This document shows, in pieces, positions 1 through 13,600 of a stretch of 64,000 bases of DNA. Numbering within the stretch: the stretch's first letter is position 1; each line of letters starts with the position of its first letter. This DNA is from Oscheius sp. JU75 (Eukaryota > Nematoda > Chromadorea > Rhabditida > Rhabditidae), in contig JASJZC010000007.1 of assembly GCA_037178855.1 (NCBI GenBank), positions 10,602,001-10,666,000 of the forward strand. Direction: 5' to 3'. The notes below the pieces were generated by a model that worked only from the letters and a program-made list of their open reading frames with translations, was not told the DNA's origin and made no database searches. Made by a program: the position numbers and the translations under genes.

Positions 1-3000
1 TTTTTGTGGGAAAATGGCGGGCAAATCTCATAAGGGCAATGAGAGAGAGGTGGTCGACAGATGGCCGAGTTGGGGACGCGCGAGGTCAACTGTGAATTGC
101 TGCGGGTGCGCATAGGCAGGACAGGAAAATTCTCCCTCTCTCTCTCCAGCTGGTCGTGGTTCATTAATCTTGCTGATTAAGCGCCATACAATGCTTCCTT
201 GTTTTGTCGGGAAATGGAGAAATACAGTAGGCTCCGAAAGGAGCAGAAACGATTACTGTGCTGTCATTCATATGGCATAGCAGCTGTACCTAATGCGCGA
301 GCAGCTGACAGGATGCAGGACAGACGTCTCTCTGGCGTGATCACAGCTCTGATGGAATCTGCTCATTAGAAGGATTCGAGTATATCCAATGAAGGCGAGA
401 CGGCAATATTACACTTGACTGCTCAAGCGATTAAACTTCTCAGTACCAAAAAGGCTGTGGGGAGAGTTATGGCAATTCCCTCCATCAAAGGACACTTATA
501 CCCCGGCGTCTGATTGCCTCAATTGAGAGAAAGAAGTGGAGATGAAAATGTGTAGAGCAAGAGCCTGAGAGTACAGCGCAGTTTTTTCTGCAGATTGCCA
601 AGGCGAATTAAGCTAATCTTAGGATCACGTACACACTTAGACGAAACAGAAATAAAGCCCGAGGGAGTAGCGTCTCGCCTCTTCAAGATATTGCAATTTT
701 TGACGCGAATCTGATGCTGGATGGGAAAGTGAACGTCTCTACAAAAAAAATCTGTTATGGCAACGCTAATTGCGAAGTGCTCTCCCACACAGAGAGAAAG
801 CTGATTAGTTGACTTCTACGGAATATGAACAAATGTCCAGAGACATATAGGTTCTCTAAGGGAGAGGGGGCCCAAATGTCGGACGCAATTGAAAAAGATG
901 TTAGAGCTTTGAAAAACAATGAGACCCCCAGACATGGATTAGGTGATCCTAGCGTATTTCTACTAATTCCCTGACGCACGCATGTACTCCTGTGGAAAGA
1001 AATGATGAGGAGGGACGTGTATAGGAAGATGCAAAACAGCAAGAGAGATAATGAAGAAGGGGTCAGTTGATAAATCTTTAGGTCGGAACCAAAAGCAAAG
1101 ACAAGTGTAGGAACTATATCTTTGTGACGACAAGGTGGGAGGACACACGCGTCCAGGCGACTGGAATTACCGCGTGAAATCCTATAGTAAGCGCAGAACA
1201 AATACGTCGACTGCGAAGAAACAAGCCGTGTGCGTCATTTTTGCATGGAGAGAGAGAGCCACCCTCCAAGGCAAGCGTTTCCTGCCCCTATGGGGATGTG
1301 CGAGCAAAAGCACAAAGAAGGGGATAAGAAGGAGAAGAAGACTGGGAGCCGAGTCATTCTTATGAAGATCTTTATTAATCCGCTGTCTCTATTCAGAAAA
1401 TGTGTCAAGACTTTACGAGAACAAGGCATTTTCGCTGAAACACTCTCGCAAACTGAATAAACAGCTCCATTGGGGGAGGTGACTGTCTGCTAAACAGAAT
1501 GACCGATCGTAATGGACGTTGTTAGAATTTCAAAGGAGAACACTTTAAGGAATAAACAAGCGGAGGCTGTGTGTCCTCGAAGGGAGTGAACAGACTTGAA
1601 GGGGAAAAAAGATAAAATTAAGTTTCAAGTGGGGTAATTGTAAGGGATTCAGGGACCATAACATGTTGTTGATAGCCAGAAAAGAATAAAGAACATCGCT
1701 GCTTTGATACTGGCGATACTTCAAAGCTTTTGGATAAGGAGGTTTGAAAGCCTATATGCGGTAAGACTTGGGATAGAGGAGGGGAGCAACTATACGCGAG
1801 AGCGATAAAAGCTTCCAAGTGAATTAAGTTTAAAAAAGTTCTCAGGCGATAAAATGCTTGTTTTTCAGTAACACGCACGTAATTGAAAGATAATGCCTGG
1901 AGCTGTGGCTACCAAGTGGTATCTCTCACTCTCCCTCCCAACCCTTCTCCCCTCGGCAGTATTCATTTCATTGTTTACCCGCGCGTAGTCAACAAAACCA
2001 GGCGGCAAAACAAGCCTAGAGGAGCAACAGAGAGAAAGACTACGGGTGCGATGCTAATCTGCCCGTGGGGCAGCGACGAACACCAGTTGTTGGCAGGGAG
2101 GCAAGTGGAAACTGCCCTAGGAAACTACCAATTGACTGGTGATGACGACCCCACGGGTCGCAAAACTAGAACTTTTCTCCCCCCTCGAGGGACCTCCAGC
2201 CACCAAAAAATTTCATTCACGCAACACATTAATCAGACGGCTTAACGACATTCAATATAAGAACTGACCTCCATGCAGCTTTGGAACATACTGTGGAAAA
2301 CTGGAGAAAAACAGTCGAGAACCATGATTTGTTGAAAAAATGAATGGGGGTGTAATGCCTCTACTGGACGGTGTAAGGCATAGAGACACACAAGATTGTC
2401 CTGCCAGCAGTCCAAACGCCGAAATCAGCTGGCGTTATGGACATCGGGAGCCGGAGAAAAAAGATCCTGGTCTGGAGGCTATATCGCGTGAGAGGAAGCA
2501 AATTGTGCATTGTCCCTGGAAGGCTATTGTAGAAAATAAACTGGACCTTTCGTGAAACTTGGATGGTTCAATCGGTGTACAGCACTCTTGAAAAGAATAT
2601 TTGTAGGAAGACTGACTCTTCGAGCTACCAAGCTCGATGGCGTAAAGCCAATGTTTTAACCCATGTAAACCCACGTAAACCGTGTTTCTGGCTCTGGTCA
2701 CGTAAGATTAGATTTAAGGTCTGTAAGTTTGAAATGCAGATCGTTTTCTTGATGCCTGTCGGACACATCGGTAACTTTAGGCTCTTGACCGATGACCATG
2801 AATCTCTGTCATATTCGCATAAGATAGAAAGCTGCCGAAAACTCGATCATGGTTGTCGAAGGTATCGCTGAATTCGACAGCAAGTACAACTTAAGATCCG
2901 TACATTAGTAGGCCTTAAAACGCTTATTTTCGGCTTTAAACAACTCGAAGAGTACTTCCAATGATCGCACTGTAGCAAATCGGTACCAAGGTGTCGAAGG

Positions 3001-3359
3001 TACTGCTGAATTCTGCATGAATAGTTATCCGGGTACTATAAGTCGGGAATTGGTTACATTTCGGCTTAAGACTGACAGAGTGAGTTGAACTCAACGTTTT
3101 AGAGGGGTAACAGTATCATTCTCTACAATTATTAAAGATCAAAAAGTTTCATTTTGTGCCAACATGTGCTTATGTCTCATGGTCAACTCAAGGATGGGAA
3201 TGTGAAACTTGCCATCATATGTGGCTTGCTGCAAGCTTGTTTCAGATCCAATTATTCAAATCTTCTTGGTCTTTCATGTTTCAAAAATATGGAACATCTT
3301 GTTTTGACAGCATGTAAATCCAACAATTATGCTACATTGTTTATAATGTTTGCCTCCTC
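1..3359. other. No supported gene
   Basis: Open frames here are short and do not join through phase-compatible splice sites. I recognise no protein family in any frame. The sequence has scattered GA-rich stretches and no clear repeat unit. It is probably intergenic, or a long intron or UTR of a gene starting outside the window. Confidence 0.5.
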
Positions 3360-5495
3360 CAGAAGTCAAACTTCACCCAGAATTTCACACAACTTTTCCA
3401 CATATAGGTCATATCGGAGGCGGAAGCGACGCTACAAATTGAATGATGGACTACGTTTATGGTAAGCTAAGTACGCGCCATTTCCTCTCTCCAAGAAGCC
3501 ACCACGTCAACTTGGAACTCTGCTTTCTTGGATAAATTTAGTTCTTAGAATGGCCCATTTTGTCCTCCCCGTTCGGGCCAATCTTTCAATTGTCACCAGC
3601 AAATTGTCTTCCTCCGAACATGGAGTTAGTTCTAGAAATACTCACGCCTCGAAATCACTTGACCCTAAACTCAGCCGCCTTTTTCTCAAGACTAATCTTA
3701 GTTTTCTCGAGGATTGCGGATGTGCATTTCAAGCATCTTCTTCAGCTCCTAGACCCTGTGAGTCTAGGATCAAAAGCGCGGGATTCTTTGTCCTCCCGGC
3801 GACCCGTTCAAAATCTAGTTATCCAGCATCCTAATTGAAAAGGACACAGTTCTTTTTTCTTCACTTCGAAGCAGTTCCAAGAACAGCGACAACATGGCTG
3901 TTTGTGACATTTTCACTCCATCCCAATTTAGTTATTTTAAATTGGCTTCGGTTGTTTTGCTCTTGGACCTATCTGTTTCAGAAGTCTTCCTCAACTTTTT
4001 ACCCACTCATTCAGCCAGCTTCCTCTATGATTATCAGTAATTGTTACAGCAGCATGATCTGTCAATCTGAAATTATGGCAGAAGGCTTTCACGAGGCCGG
4101 TGAGGAGTCTATTCATTCCGAGGAAGACCTAATGGTTTGTCCTATTCAAAGATGTTCACGTAATCACGTATGTAGGATAACGATCGTCGCATACGTCGCA
4201 AGTTGGGACGCGTCGATTCAAGAACTTTTTTGGATCGCATACTTAGGTAAGTTTAACAATGAATTAACAACAAAAGCTGCATATGCGGAGGAAATTTTGT
4301 TACTTTTGCTATACGACTCACAGTGCAAGTTCTTTTTTAGGGAAGCGGCAGAACGGCAACGGATGGCTTCTCGCGATTCTCGACGTTCGCTTTTAAGGTT
4401 AGTGTTTTGTAACTAACACTTAAATGACCATAAGACTAGAATCTCAATTTTTTTGAATATTGTTGCAGAGCCTTTACACCAAGATCCCATCCTATATTGA
4501 AGCCAATTTTTGAGATATTAGTAAAAAAGTTGTTCTACCTTTGATCACACTTGATAGTTTATATAGACGAGAATGGCAAATTGACAAGAACGCGTATAGT
4601 TATCGCTCAAATGACAGTTTGGTCTCAATTGCTTGTCCCTTCTCTGTCGTGTCCGCATCTCTCCAGTCATATTAAAGTACAATATCTCCCGGCTTCAAGC
4701 AGCGGGTGCTATCTGAAAGGTCAAGTAACGGAAGCACGAATGTTTAAAAGTTGCCCAAGCTTTGTTAGGAACGCCTTTATTCAGTAGCAAGCCACTACCA
4801 ATGTACCGACCTTCGAGAAGGATAGAAGTCTTGGCTTGGCTGAGTCTGGTGTCAAACTTGGGACCCTTAGATTGATGCTGGTGACACCGGCCACTGTGCC
4901 AGCCCACCCTATCCAGTCACACTATCACAGCAGAAACGGATTATCTAAAGGACACTGAATTCCAGTCTACCTTGGCTTACTAACTATACCTACAGCCAGA
5001 GAGAAACTGCAATTAATTTTCAATCGAATAAAGACAAACTTTTATCAATACCCTCTTATAATCCTGTGAAGTTGTCAAAAGTATTATTTCCCTGTAACAT
5101 GCAACTGCCGCTGTTCACAACATTTGACATGCAACCAAACCAAACCAAATACTTTTTTTTCAGAGAGAGTTACTACTATGGTCGCCGAAGAATGCGTCAT
5201 ATTCACCGAGGAAGCACCTTCAAAAATACAGCCGCCTCGTTGATGAGCTTTAGAAAGAAGTTTTACATATTCGACAGAGCGGTAGGCCTTTTTCATGATC
5301 ATGTGATTCAAAATCTTTTCGGAACAGATGTTTTCGATTTCTAATCGTTGCCATCTTGTGATCAACTTGTAACAAATTATTAAAATTATCCCCATTCAGG
5401 GGTAAAGGCGTAGGCTTGGAAAATATTTTTGTCGCGGGTTAATTTGCAGAATATCATTGGTGACCTTGGTGAGTTAGAATAGGTACTTGAGTGGA
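3360..5495 (+). other. Exon-like pieces of an unresolved gene
   Basis: Several plus-strand segments look exon-like but do not give one convincing chain. A segment at about 3560-3835 follows a TTCTTAG acceptor and ends in frame with TGA. A segment at about 4344-4399 lies between a TTTTTTAG acceptor and a GTTAGT donor. It is followed by one from about 4469 after TTGTTGCAG, ending either at a stop or at a GTAAAA donor. Another begins at about 5164 after a TTTTTTTTCAG acceptor. More than one frame is open in most pieces, so the product cannot be named. One reading ends in LYTKIPSYI, which recalls the last strand of trypsin-like proteases, but I see no catalytic motifs to support that. Confidence 0.25.
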
Positions 5496-5895
5496 ATATT
5501 CGCACATACAAATGAGGCTTGCTCTTAAGTAGAGACCCCACAATCTAGTAACTTTTCTCCTCCCTTTGTTTATTCCCGGAGAAATGGCCTCAACTAATGG
5601 ATTGCCGTTAGATTGGGGGCACTCTCGTGGGGTCGCAATGGCTAAATTCGTTTGTCGCGGTTTGCCCTCCTTATTGCTCTCGGTCCGACACCAAACTTCC
5701 AGCAAACCACATGTGTGCTTTGAATGAACGAGGGTTTCCCCTCCTTCACACAAATCGCAGAGCCAGCCCGGACGCTATCAAAAACCTTTCTCCGCTCTCT
5801 CTCTCCCGTACGCTTCAAAGAACTCATACACATTGAGAGTCTTCATCCACCTCCTCCTCCTTCTTTCTATGCAAAAAAAGTGACAGCGGTCTGAT

Positions 5896-7278
5896 ATGAC
5901 TTCCTCTCCGGAACCGTGGCGCATTCGTCATGATTACAATAATTCCGATCGTCAGCCTATGTACAGAATTGAGGAACAGCGACCGATAGAGGTAATGTGT
6001 ACAGCCAATGCGGAATTGCTTTTTCTACATTATGTGACGCAGTCGTTTTCTACTTTTTGGATAAATTAATGTGCTTGACCCCCGAAGTACTTCCGCTCCT
6101 CAATTAACGAAATGCTCTGTTTGACCACAATGTAATTGTCTACACAGCTGTTCCAGGAACATTTTTATTAAAATATTTTTTTTACAAGCAAGGGGGTTGC
6201 ATCAAATTAGCTAAAAACGTGCGCAAGTTCAACAAATGGAAAAGCCAACAAACAGTTTACTTTTTTGTTTAGAAACTAATCCTTAAACCCGAAATTTCTA
6301 ACACATTCAATATGTAACTTTGTCTTACCTATACTATCTCAACAGTCGGAAGAAAAATACCTCATCCGTGCCGTTGCGGACATAAATTTGTGCGGATTTC
6401 GAGGAAGTATTGACGTTCTGATGCTTTTCCAGCTGCCGAAACTGTACGGGTGGGACAGGTCAGACGTACCATTTGCTACTGCACCACTTCTTATATTAGA
6501 TTTGTATCAGATAGTACTGACATTAATAATAGACAAGTAGAATGATCCCTGGCGAAAGTCCAAAAGCTTGTTTTTGTCGTATTTTCACCAATCTAAGAAT
6601 AACTGTCTCTGTCTGCATTCAATTTCACAGTCGAGCAAGCTAAGCAAAAATACTGAAAACGAACACTGTTCTCGATATCATCACGAACGTACTTTTTTTG
6701 CAGGATATGTGTCTTTGCGGGTTACTATCATTGGATCTCTCCGTACATCTCATTTCTTGTGTTGAGGTACGCCATTTTTGAAACGCTGGCTGTACAAACA
6801 ATTTTAGGTCTTCTTCTCAATGGTTCTGCTCATCCAGGCACCGGATTTGCTCACGTCAAACGGGACATATTTCTACTTCCTCGGTGCTTTTAATGGTTGC
6901 GGCGTTTACTTCTTCTCACTTCATTTAATTAGTAAATTTTGGCTGGAAATAGAATCTCAGACTATTTTTTAGTGTGTGTATCCTGTGTCTGCTCATCTCT
7001 TCTTCTGTATATAGGTGGAAAAGTAAAAAGACCGGGTCTAGTAATGCCACATCTAATGTGGCAGCTACTTTTCATCTGCATGGCTATCACATTATCGATA
7101 TGTAAGAAAATTTGTTTTCAAGTCTTCAACTTTTGCAGGTCTTCTAAATCTTGGAGCAAAAGGTGTCATGTTAATGCCGTCCAGCATCGTGCTCAGCATC
7201 ATGCTCATCACACCTGGTGGGTCCGAGATATCAAATTTCATGGCACTCTACACGAATATGGTACTAAGTGCTAAATAA
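5896..7278 (+). CDS. Small four-transmembrane protein, unknown function
   Basis: Six exons give 204 residues: 5896-5991, 6346-6458, 6704-6758, 6808-6931, 7015-7101 and 7139-7278. The N-terminal 45 residues are hydrophilic (MTSSPEPWRIRHDY...). Four hydrophobic segments follow, at roughly residues 70-95, 100-120, 125-135 and 145-165. A basic loop, GKVKRPG, precedes the last pair. The size and layout recall the many small tetraspan-like membrane proteins of nematodes (DUF7027-like), but I cannot confirm that family. The weakest point is the donor at 6759 (GTGTTG). The stronger donor eight bases later (GTACGC) shifts the frame, so that junction may be wrong or may mark a defect. A second small four-TM protein lies at 44.4-45.0 kb. 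Confidence 0.7.
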
Positions 7279-7502
7279 ACAGTGTAACGAGGTGACAGAT
7301 GGTTAAAATGATTTTTAGTTTAATTTTAAATGTTTAGTCACTTTCCCTTGTAAAAGTAGTGATAGTTCTTAATGTACTTTCTGTGTATCTAAATTAACAA
7401 ATTTAAGTGTATTCATAAAAAAAAAGTCTAGGAAAAATCCGAACAAGATAAAGGACGTAAAAACAAAAACCGCAACAGGTTCCGCCTGTACGCACAGCGG
7501 TT

Positions 7503-7575
7503 GCTGGGTGGTATAGCTCAGTGGTTAATGTGCTGGGCTACAAATACGGGTGCCACGGGTTCGATCCCACCCAAT
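7503..7575 (+). pseudogene. tRNA-like relic
   Basis: The segment carries a good pol III A box (TAGCTCAGTGG, 7514-7524) and B box (GGTTCGATCCC, 7558-7568) with tRNA-like spacing. Its first bases (TGGGTGG) could pair with CCACCCA after the B box. The anticodon arm does not fold as a clean stem, so I call it a degenerate tRNA or a tRNA-derived repeat rather than a working gene. It lies between the four-TM gene and the first Six gene. Confidence 0.5.
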
Positions 7576-8014
7576 GTTTTCCGGATAGTCAACAAGATGG
7601 CTATGTCGATAAAAACCGCGAGCATACTTCTAGAGTACTGCCAAATATACATATTTGGTACCGTTCTCGAAGACTTGAACATATCAGTCCCTTCCTCAAA
7701 TGCACTTTTCAGCCTTGGCAGAAGTCTGGTGGAGCTATTTGACTTACTGCTTCTATCTCCAATTGAAGAGAAGACAAACAAAAAAGAAGCTGACAGCCTC
7801 ATCATCGGAGTGCATCGAAATCCCCCAGACGGAATGCTAATATCGTTCAAATTGTATCATTCTTAACGGGTCTTTGTTCAAAATGAAGGGTTCTTTTTCC
7901 TGTTTGACTCGAATCGGCAAGGATCAATAGCCGGGCAGGCGTTAAAACGCCTCATGTTGTGTGCAGGTACAGTAGAAAAGGCAAGAGGCCGGCTCTTGTT
8001 ACCTCCAGCGAGCC

Positions 8015-9075
8015 ATGGAGCGCTATCGCCAGCAGAATTCGGATACCGCGTAAGATTCTCACCTTTCCCATATCGAATGTCGTCGCCCGTCTCCTCATTT
8101 GTGCTTCCAGCATGTTCGTGCGACGGCCTGGCTGTTCTTTTTTTGTATAAAGCCGATTATTCTTCCCTTCCAGAACATGTCCCTTCACAGCCGAAGAAAT
8201 TTCCTGTATTTGCGAAGCTCTTGCCACGGACACCGATCGCTTAGTAAGGCTTTACGAGACGGGGTAGAAATGCAGTTTCAGGGTTATTTTCTATGGTCAC
8301 TACCCCCAACCGAGGACATTTTCTGCCTCGAGAGTGTGCTCAAAGGACACGCTCTCGTGGCTTTTCATCGTGAAAACTACAAGGATTTGTATCGAATACT
8401 GGAACACCACCACTTTTCCTCCCAGAACCACCCCACACTTCAGCAGCTCTGGCTAAACGCCCATTATAATGAGGTCAGTCCATTAAGCTCACAGTAAAGT
8501 GGCGAAACGCGCCTAAAGGGCGGTAGGTATCGCATTTCAAAGCCCCCTTTTGTAAAACAGGTGCGAGTTAGTCGGGATCTTTGAGGCTATTGAGAAGAAA
8601 ACAATTTAGGCTGAAAAACTGAGAGGTAGAGAGCTCGGAGCAGTTGGGAAATACCGCATTAGGAGAAAATATCCGCTGCCGAGAACAATCTGGGACGGGG
8701 AGGAGACCAGCTACTGTTTTAGAGTAGGATTATTGAAAATTTGTTTATTCTTGGTTTCAGGAAAAGTCGAGGCATCTTTTACGTGACTACTATTCCAAGA
8801 ATCCATATCCTAGTCCTAAGGAGAAGAAGGATTTGGCTCATCAGACCCATTTAACTATGACACAGGTATCAAATTGGTTCAAGAATCGCAGACAACGAGA
8901 TCGAGCAGCAGATACGAAGCCTGGGTATGTTAAACAGCATTTTGTGATAAGAATATACCTTTACAGCGAATCTAGAACATTAAGAGCATCCCCCAGTGAA
9001 GAAGAAGAACGAAAACTGTTATATCCCAGACTATTGCCAACGATTCCCCTGCCTTATGCTTATTCCCTCTACTGA
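8015..9075 (+). CDS. ceh-34-like: Six1/2-class homeobox transcription factor
   Basis: Six exons give 227 residues: 8015-8049, 8174-8243, 8282-8473, 8610-8723, 8761-8924 and 8967-9075. The N-terminal SIX domain (about residues 12-125) is complete, with the motifs FLWSLPP, VAFHREN and [10 protein letters not shown]. It mediates contact with Eyes-absent type co-factors in this family. The homeodomain (about 126-185) starts GEETSYCF, the signature of the Six1/2 class, and ends with recognition-helix motif [16 protein letters not shown]. Introns are very small; the one at 8244-8281 is 38 nt. The C-terminal tail is short and ends [16 protein letters not shown] lies at 9093-9098, just after the stop. 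The neighbour is a second Six gene, like the ceh-33/ceh-34 pair of Caenorhabditis. Six1/2 factors act in pharyngeal and neuronal fate there; that role is inferred here. Confidence 0.93.
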
Positions 9076-9209
9076 AGTCAACTGTCGCATCGAATAAACA
9101 CCTCCCTCGCAATTTGTATCAACTTGTCTGGCAGCTGACATGAATGGTCTAAACACTGCCAACTGCAGGTATAAACAGGTGACAGAACCCCCGATCCAGA
9201 GTCTCTAAG

Positions 9210-9250
9210 CCCGCTCCTTCCTTGAGCGGGATAGAGAGAGAGAGAGAGAG
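9210..9250. repeat. Hairpin followed by GA microsatellite
   Basis: A perfect 7-bp inverted repeat, CCCGCTC and GAGCGGG, with a 7-nt loop spans 9210-9230. A (AG)9 run follows at 9233-9250. The pair sits about 135 bp after the Six gene stop, beyond its poly(A) signal. A role in 3' end formation is possible but unproven. Confidence 0.6.
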
Positions 9251-10651
9251 TGATGGCGCAATCGATGTGGGTGTAACCTGATAGCTCAGGCTACCGTAAG
9301 CTGCGAACCTTGCTGGCGAAAACATGGCGCGTGCGAGTGGCTTCTGCTTCTGAGGTCACCTAGCCTGTCCCTTTCGTTTTTGCCAAGCCGGAATGGAATA
9401 ATTACCGTGCGTAAAAAAACCGTGTTAATAGCTCGGAGTTCGCGCACAGTTGTCTTTGAAATTGATACTCTTTGTCGGCGGCCGCTAGTTCTGCGTCTCG
9501 TCAGAACTAGCGCTCCTTCACCTTCCGGCTGCCAGATGATCACAGCTGTAACTGCTACTGTCCCACAGCCAGCCGTGGGAGAGCAGTAGTTGTCTCTTCG
9601 ACAGACTCTGGTCCCCAAAAAATATGAATGCCAACAATCTTGGCCCAGATGAGGACGACCCCAATGCCGTGTTGCACCGGCTGGCAGGTGTCAGTCAGCT
9701 TGTGACATGCTACGCAGGTAGCTGCCAACTATTTGCACTTTCTTGTCGCCCTCGACATCACTCGTGTGCTGGCTCTGCAGACCTCATTAGCATACGGGCA
9801 GTAACCTCGAGCTAGTAGTACATCTGTCCATGTTTGTATAAGACTTGTTCAGTACCATTACCAGCTGTGCTCCTCGGGGGAGAAGGAAGCTTAGAGTCAA
9901 TAACAAGCTCTGTCCGATCACCTGTCGTGGTAATGTTGAGAGGACATAGTACGCTATGAGCTAGTCAACTGGAATTGAAAAGAATTGATTTTGAAAAGCT
10001 TCAATCCGTGAAATCTCAAATTCCGACCTGTAACCAAAAGATAAAAACATGTACTCTTCCAGGTTACTGTACTTAGCAAAGCAATATCGACTTTATCTAA
10101 ACTTTTTCTTACCACTTTAAACGGCGAAATTGGCACAGGGGAATTTTGCACCAGCCATTTCATAGGATTGGTGTCTGTTAATCTAGCAAAAAACTAACAT
10201 CAGTTCTAACAAGTTTGAGTTCACCATGTTCTTTCTAAGAGTTCTTTTTTGACTAAAGTCCAAGTTTTTAGCTTTTGACAGTTATTGACAACTTTGACTC
10301 AAGTATTTCCGAAGTTGCATAACTCATAAGCTTCGTTATTGAGCAGCGGGTCTGCATCACTGGGGGAGCTTGCAAATCATTCTCTCCAGACTTAACTTCC
10401 TTTCCTTACAACAATCTCGATGGAAACCGGTCTTCTCAATCTCGAGCGGGTTACGGTAGCTTCGTGGAGCGTGTCTTTGAAACTATACAAAAAGATCTAA
10501 ACTTTTAAATCAAAAGTTTGCCCTCACAATTAAAAACTCTTATCGATCCAAGCTTCCAGGATTCTGCTCCAGCTCCCGACATTCCGGACACGGCGTGACC
10601 TGTGAGGCTGTGCGAGGCGAGGGGGGCGTAACTCGAGCCGGCGTCATCACA
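9251..10651. other. Spacer between the two Six genes; no gene seen
   Basis: About 1.4 kb separate the two homeobox genes. Short open frames here have no recognisable motif or compatible splice sites. GC content rises just before the second gene (about 10600-10690). The position suits promoter or enhancer sequence, but I see no specific site I can name. Confidence 0.5.
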
Positions 10652-13600
10652 ATGCAGGCGTACCCGGCGGCCGGCTCGGCTCATATGCTCCCGTGAGACT
10701 ATCAACTTTCAAACTTATTCAGTTTCCAACTTATAGATCAAGTTACGATCCGCCCTATCGCAGTCTCCACCATTGCGCTTGACAGCTTGTTCAGTTTGCC
10801 ATTTACAGGCTGCGCGACTTTTGTACTTTCTCTACTCAGCTTTGGCGACTTTTTGGTCACAGCCTGGGGTGGTTCCGAGTGATTTGATCTATTCGTTGGA
10901 CTGTCCCCCAAGTCTATAAACCTTTTATAACTATGGCTTTTCAGCACTCCATCCTACAATGAACAGGACATCGAATGTATTTGTGAATCCCTTTTTACTG
11001 AAGGCTGGCAGAGCGGGCGATGTGAACGATTGGTGAGTTATCAACATTTTGATAACACTGTTAAAGAGTTAGGAACAGTCTTGCGCAGTCTGAAAATTGC
11101 AAGATTTGAACTTGCGTTTTTGAACACCAGCCATACTTTTAACAATATTGTTAGCCCACTGTTCCCAAAAATATGATTTGCCGGATCTGTGCTATTCCTT
11201 TAATTGAATTTAAGTCTCCTAACCTTTATCGTTTCCTGCTAACTCCCTTAAATATTAATCTTTTTTGAAACTGTACTATTGCCAGTATATGAACAGTTTG
11301 TCAGTTTTGCCCCAAAACTTTGATGTCAGAGCAGAAGAACAGTTAAGATAGCAGACCAGCCCAACTTTTCAATTGAATGTGTTCCCTTCTTTTCTGACTA
11401 TCAGCTTTCGTAACTTTCAGTCTCATATGCTCTGCTCTTTGACTTGTATAGCCAAAGTTGTCCGCCTAAAATCGTAGATAAGTTGTTCCTGCAAAGCTGG
11501 CAACACTTCTTACATCGAAGCGAACACTTCTCGCATGACTGAAATGCTGTAAACTGTTGTAATTTCGTGGCAAAAAGTCCTGTTCAGACATCGCGATTCA
11601 AACAGCACTACGGTAATCGAGAACTCTCTTTCGAAGCCAAACAATCAATATAACACTTGTCATATCTGCTGACAACTAGCTGCCACGGTGGTACCATTGC
11701 AACAAGCTGCGAATCACCTGTTGATTGACATTGAACAGGTGGAGTGGTGGGGATCTGGGAGCTTCCTCTCTTTTGGTGTCTTAAGGGGGAAATTAGTGAC
11801 AGACGTCATCAGATCCATTAAGCCCTTTTCTACCGTATGCCATCTGGCTATTGGGAGCACGGAAATTGAAGCGCAAATATTGAGGGAGTGGAGCACACGC
11901 TCCTGTCAATACTGACTACTAGGAAAAGTTGGAATCATAAATTTTAGGCACACTTCCTCCAACAAGTACCGGCCTACTATCAGGAGAGGTTGGAGAGCTG
12001 CCTCAAAGGACAAGCCTTGTGTCTCTTTCAAACTCAGCAGTTCAAAAATTTGTATAGGTATCCAATTGTGTGAACCCTATACAAAAATGGTTTTAGGTTA
12101 CTAGAATCACACAAATTTTCCATCCACAATCATCAGATCCTCCAAGAGATGTGGCTGCGAGGTCATTACGCGGAGGTACGAATTTTTTTGGGCACATAGC
12201 TCCATGACCAAAGTTTTGTCAACAAGCAGGGTCGTCAAGAGGGGGTTGCGCAACTCTGAGATCCCAAACTTGCCTCCCTAATCCGGCTTTTTAGGCAGAG
12301 AAGACGAAGGACAGAGAACTTGGAGCCGTCTGCAAATACCGCATCCGAAAGAAGAATCCGTTTCCCAAGACGATATGGGATGGGGAGGAGACTACCTACT
12401 GCTTCAAAGTAGGAGATGTGTACTATAATCATTGTTCATCTTTTTTATAGTCAAAATCCAGGAAATCACTGAAAGATGCTTATATCCAGTCACAATATCC
12501 ATCTGTGGAAGAAAAACGACGATTAGCAGCCTCGACGGGCTTGTCAGTCACACAGGTACTAAATTTTTAGTTTTTCTATAAAATAAAGTTCAGGTGTCGA
12601 ACTGGTTCAAGAACAAACGCCAGCGTGATCGAGCCAATGGCAACCTCGACAAGTAGGTTTAGAGTTTATGTACTCAGCAGAAGGATTAGCACACTTGAGG
12701 ACCCCCGATTATGTAATGAATCCACAGGGCTGTTTGTCGTTAATGACCCTCTGTTGACTTCCCACTGGGTGGTTTTGCATGGCTCTCCCTGATCTGCCCC
12801 ACTTTCGCGGAATTCTAGGATTGATTTTGAAAAATGACAATTTTGAGAAGGTATCGTTCTGTAATTGGAGAGTACAAACTAAAAATTTGTCTTTCTATGT
12901 TGCAATAGCTACATCTTGTCAATGTGTCACCATTAACCAGCAAAAAACAAGCTGTATCTATCAACACAGATCAAATGATATGTCATGGTTCAGATTTCAT
13001 TCCAGTACAAAACTTTTCCTCCTAGGTTTTTCTCAATTAGACTACAATGACAGGTTGTCTTGCCCGCAGAATGAGCTGATTAGAATTTAGATTTTTTTTG
13101 TCCAAGTGTTGCGGATAGCCTAAAACTTTTGTTTATATCCAAATGGACTTTAACACCTTGTTCAATTTCTCTCTCGATAATGTCAAAAAGAGATGTTACA
13201 CAGACAAATGCATTCTACAGAGAGAGTACAAGAAGCCGTTCGAATCAGGCGGTCGCAAGCTTCTAGTGTTTCTCTAAGGGTTTAAGCTTGAAGAAAGTCA
13301 CAAAAAACTCGAAAAGAAAAAAAAGTGTTCCGATACTAACACTATTTTTTTTAGCAAAACCGCCGAGCGGAGTCGAAATTGACTCGTTCTTTTGAAAAGA
13401 ACGACGTACATACAGACAGATAGAAAAGTGTAGACTGAGAATGGATAGACGGATTGGCATATGTTTTATTTTTTCACCTCATTATTATTCAAGCTCATTG
13501 ACACTTCAATTAGACAATAACTGTACCAACTGCTGTCCTCCCGCTGTGTCAGCGCCTTAGCTGTTCACCACTGTCACCTGTTAGAAGTAGGGTCAAGAGA

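Noticed and set aside
7501-7866. 121-codon plus-strand ORF overlapping the tRNA-like relic
   Set aside because: Its first part is the translation of the tRNA-like sequence; no splice support and no family resemblance.
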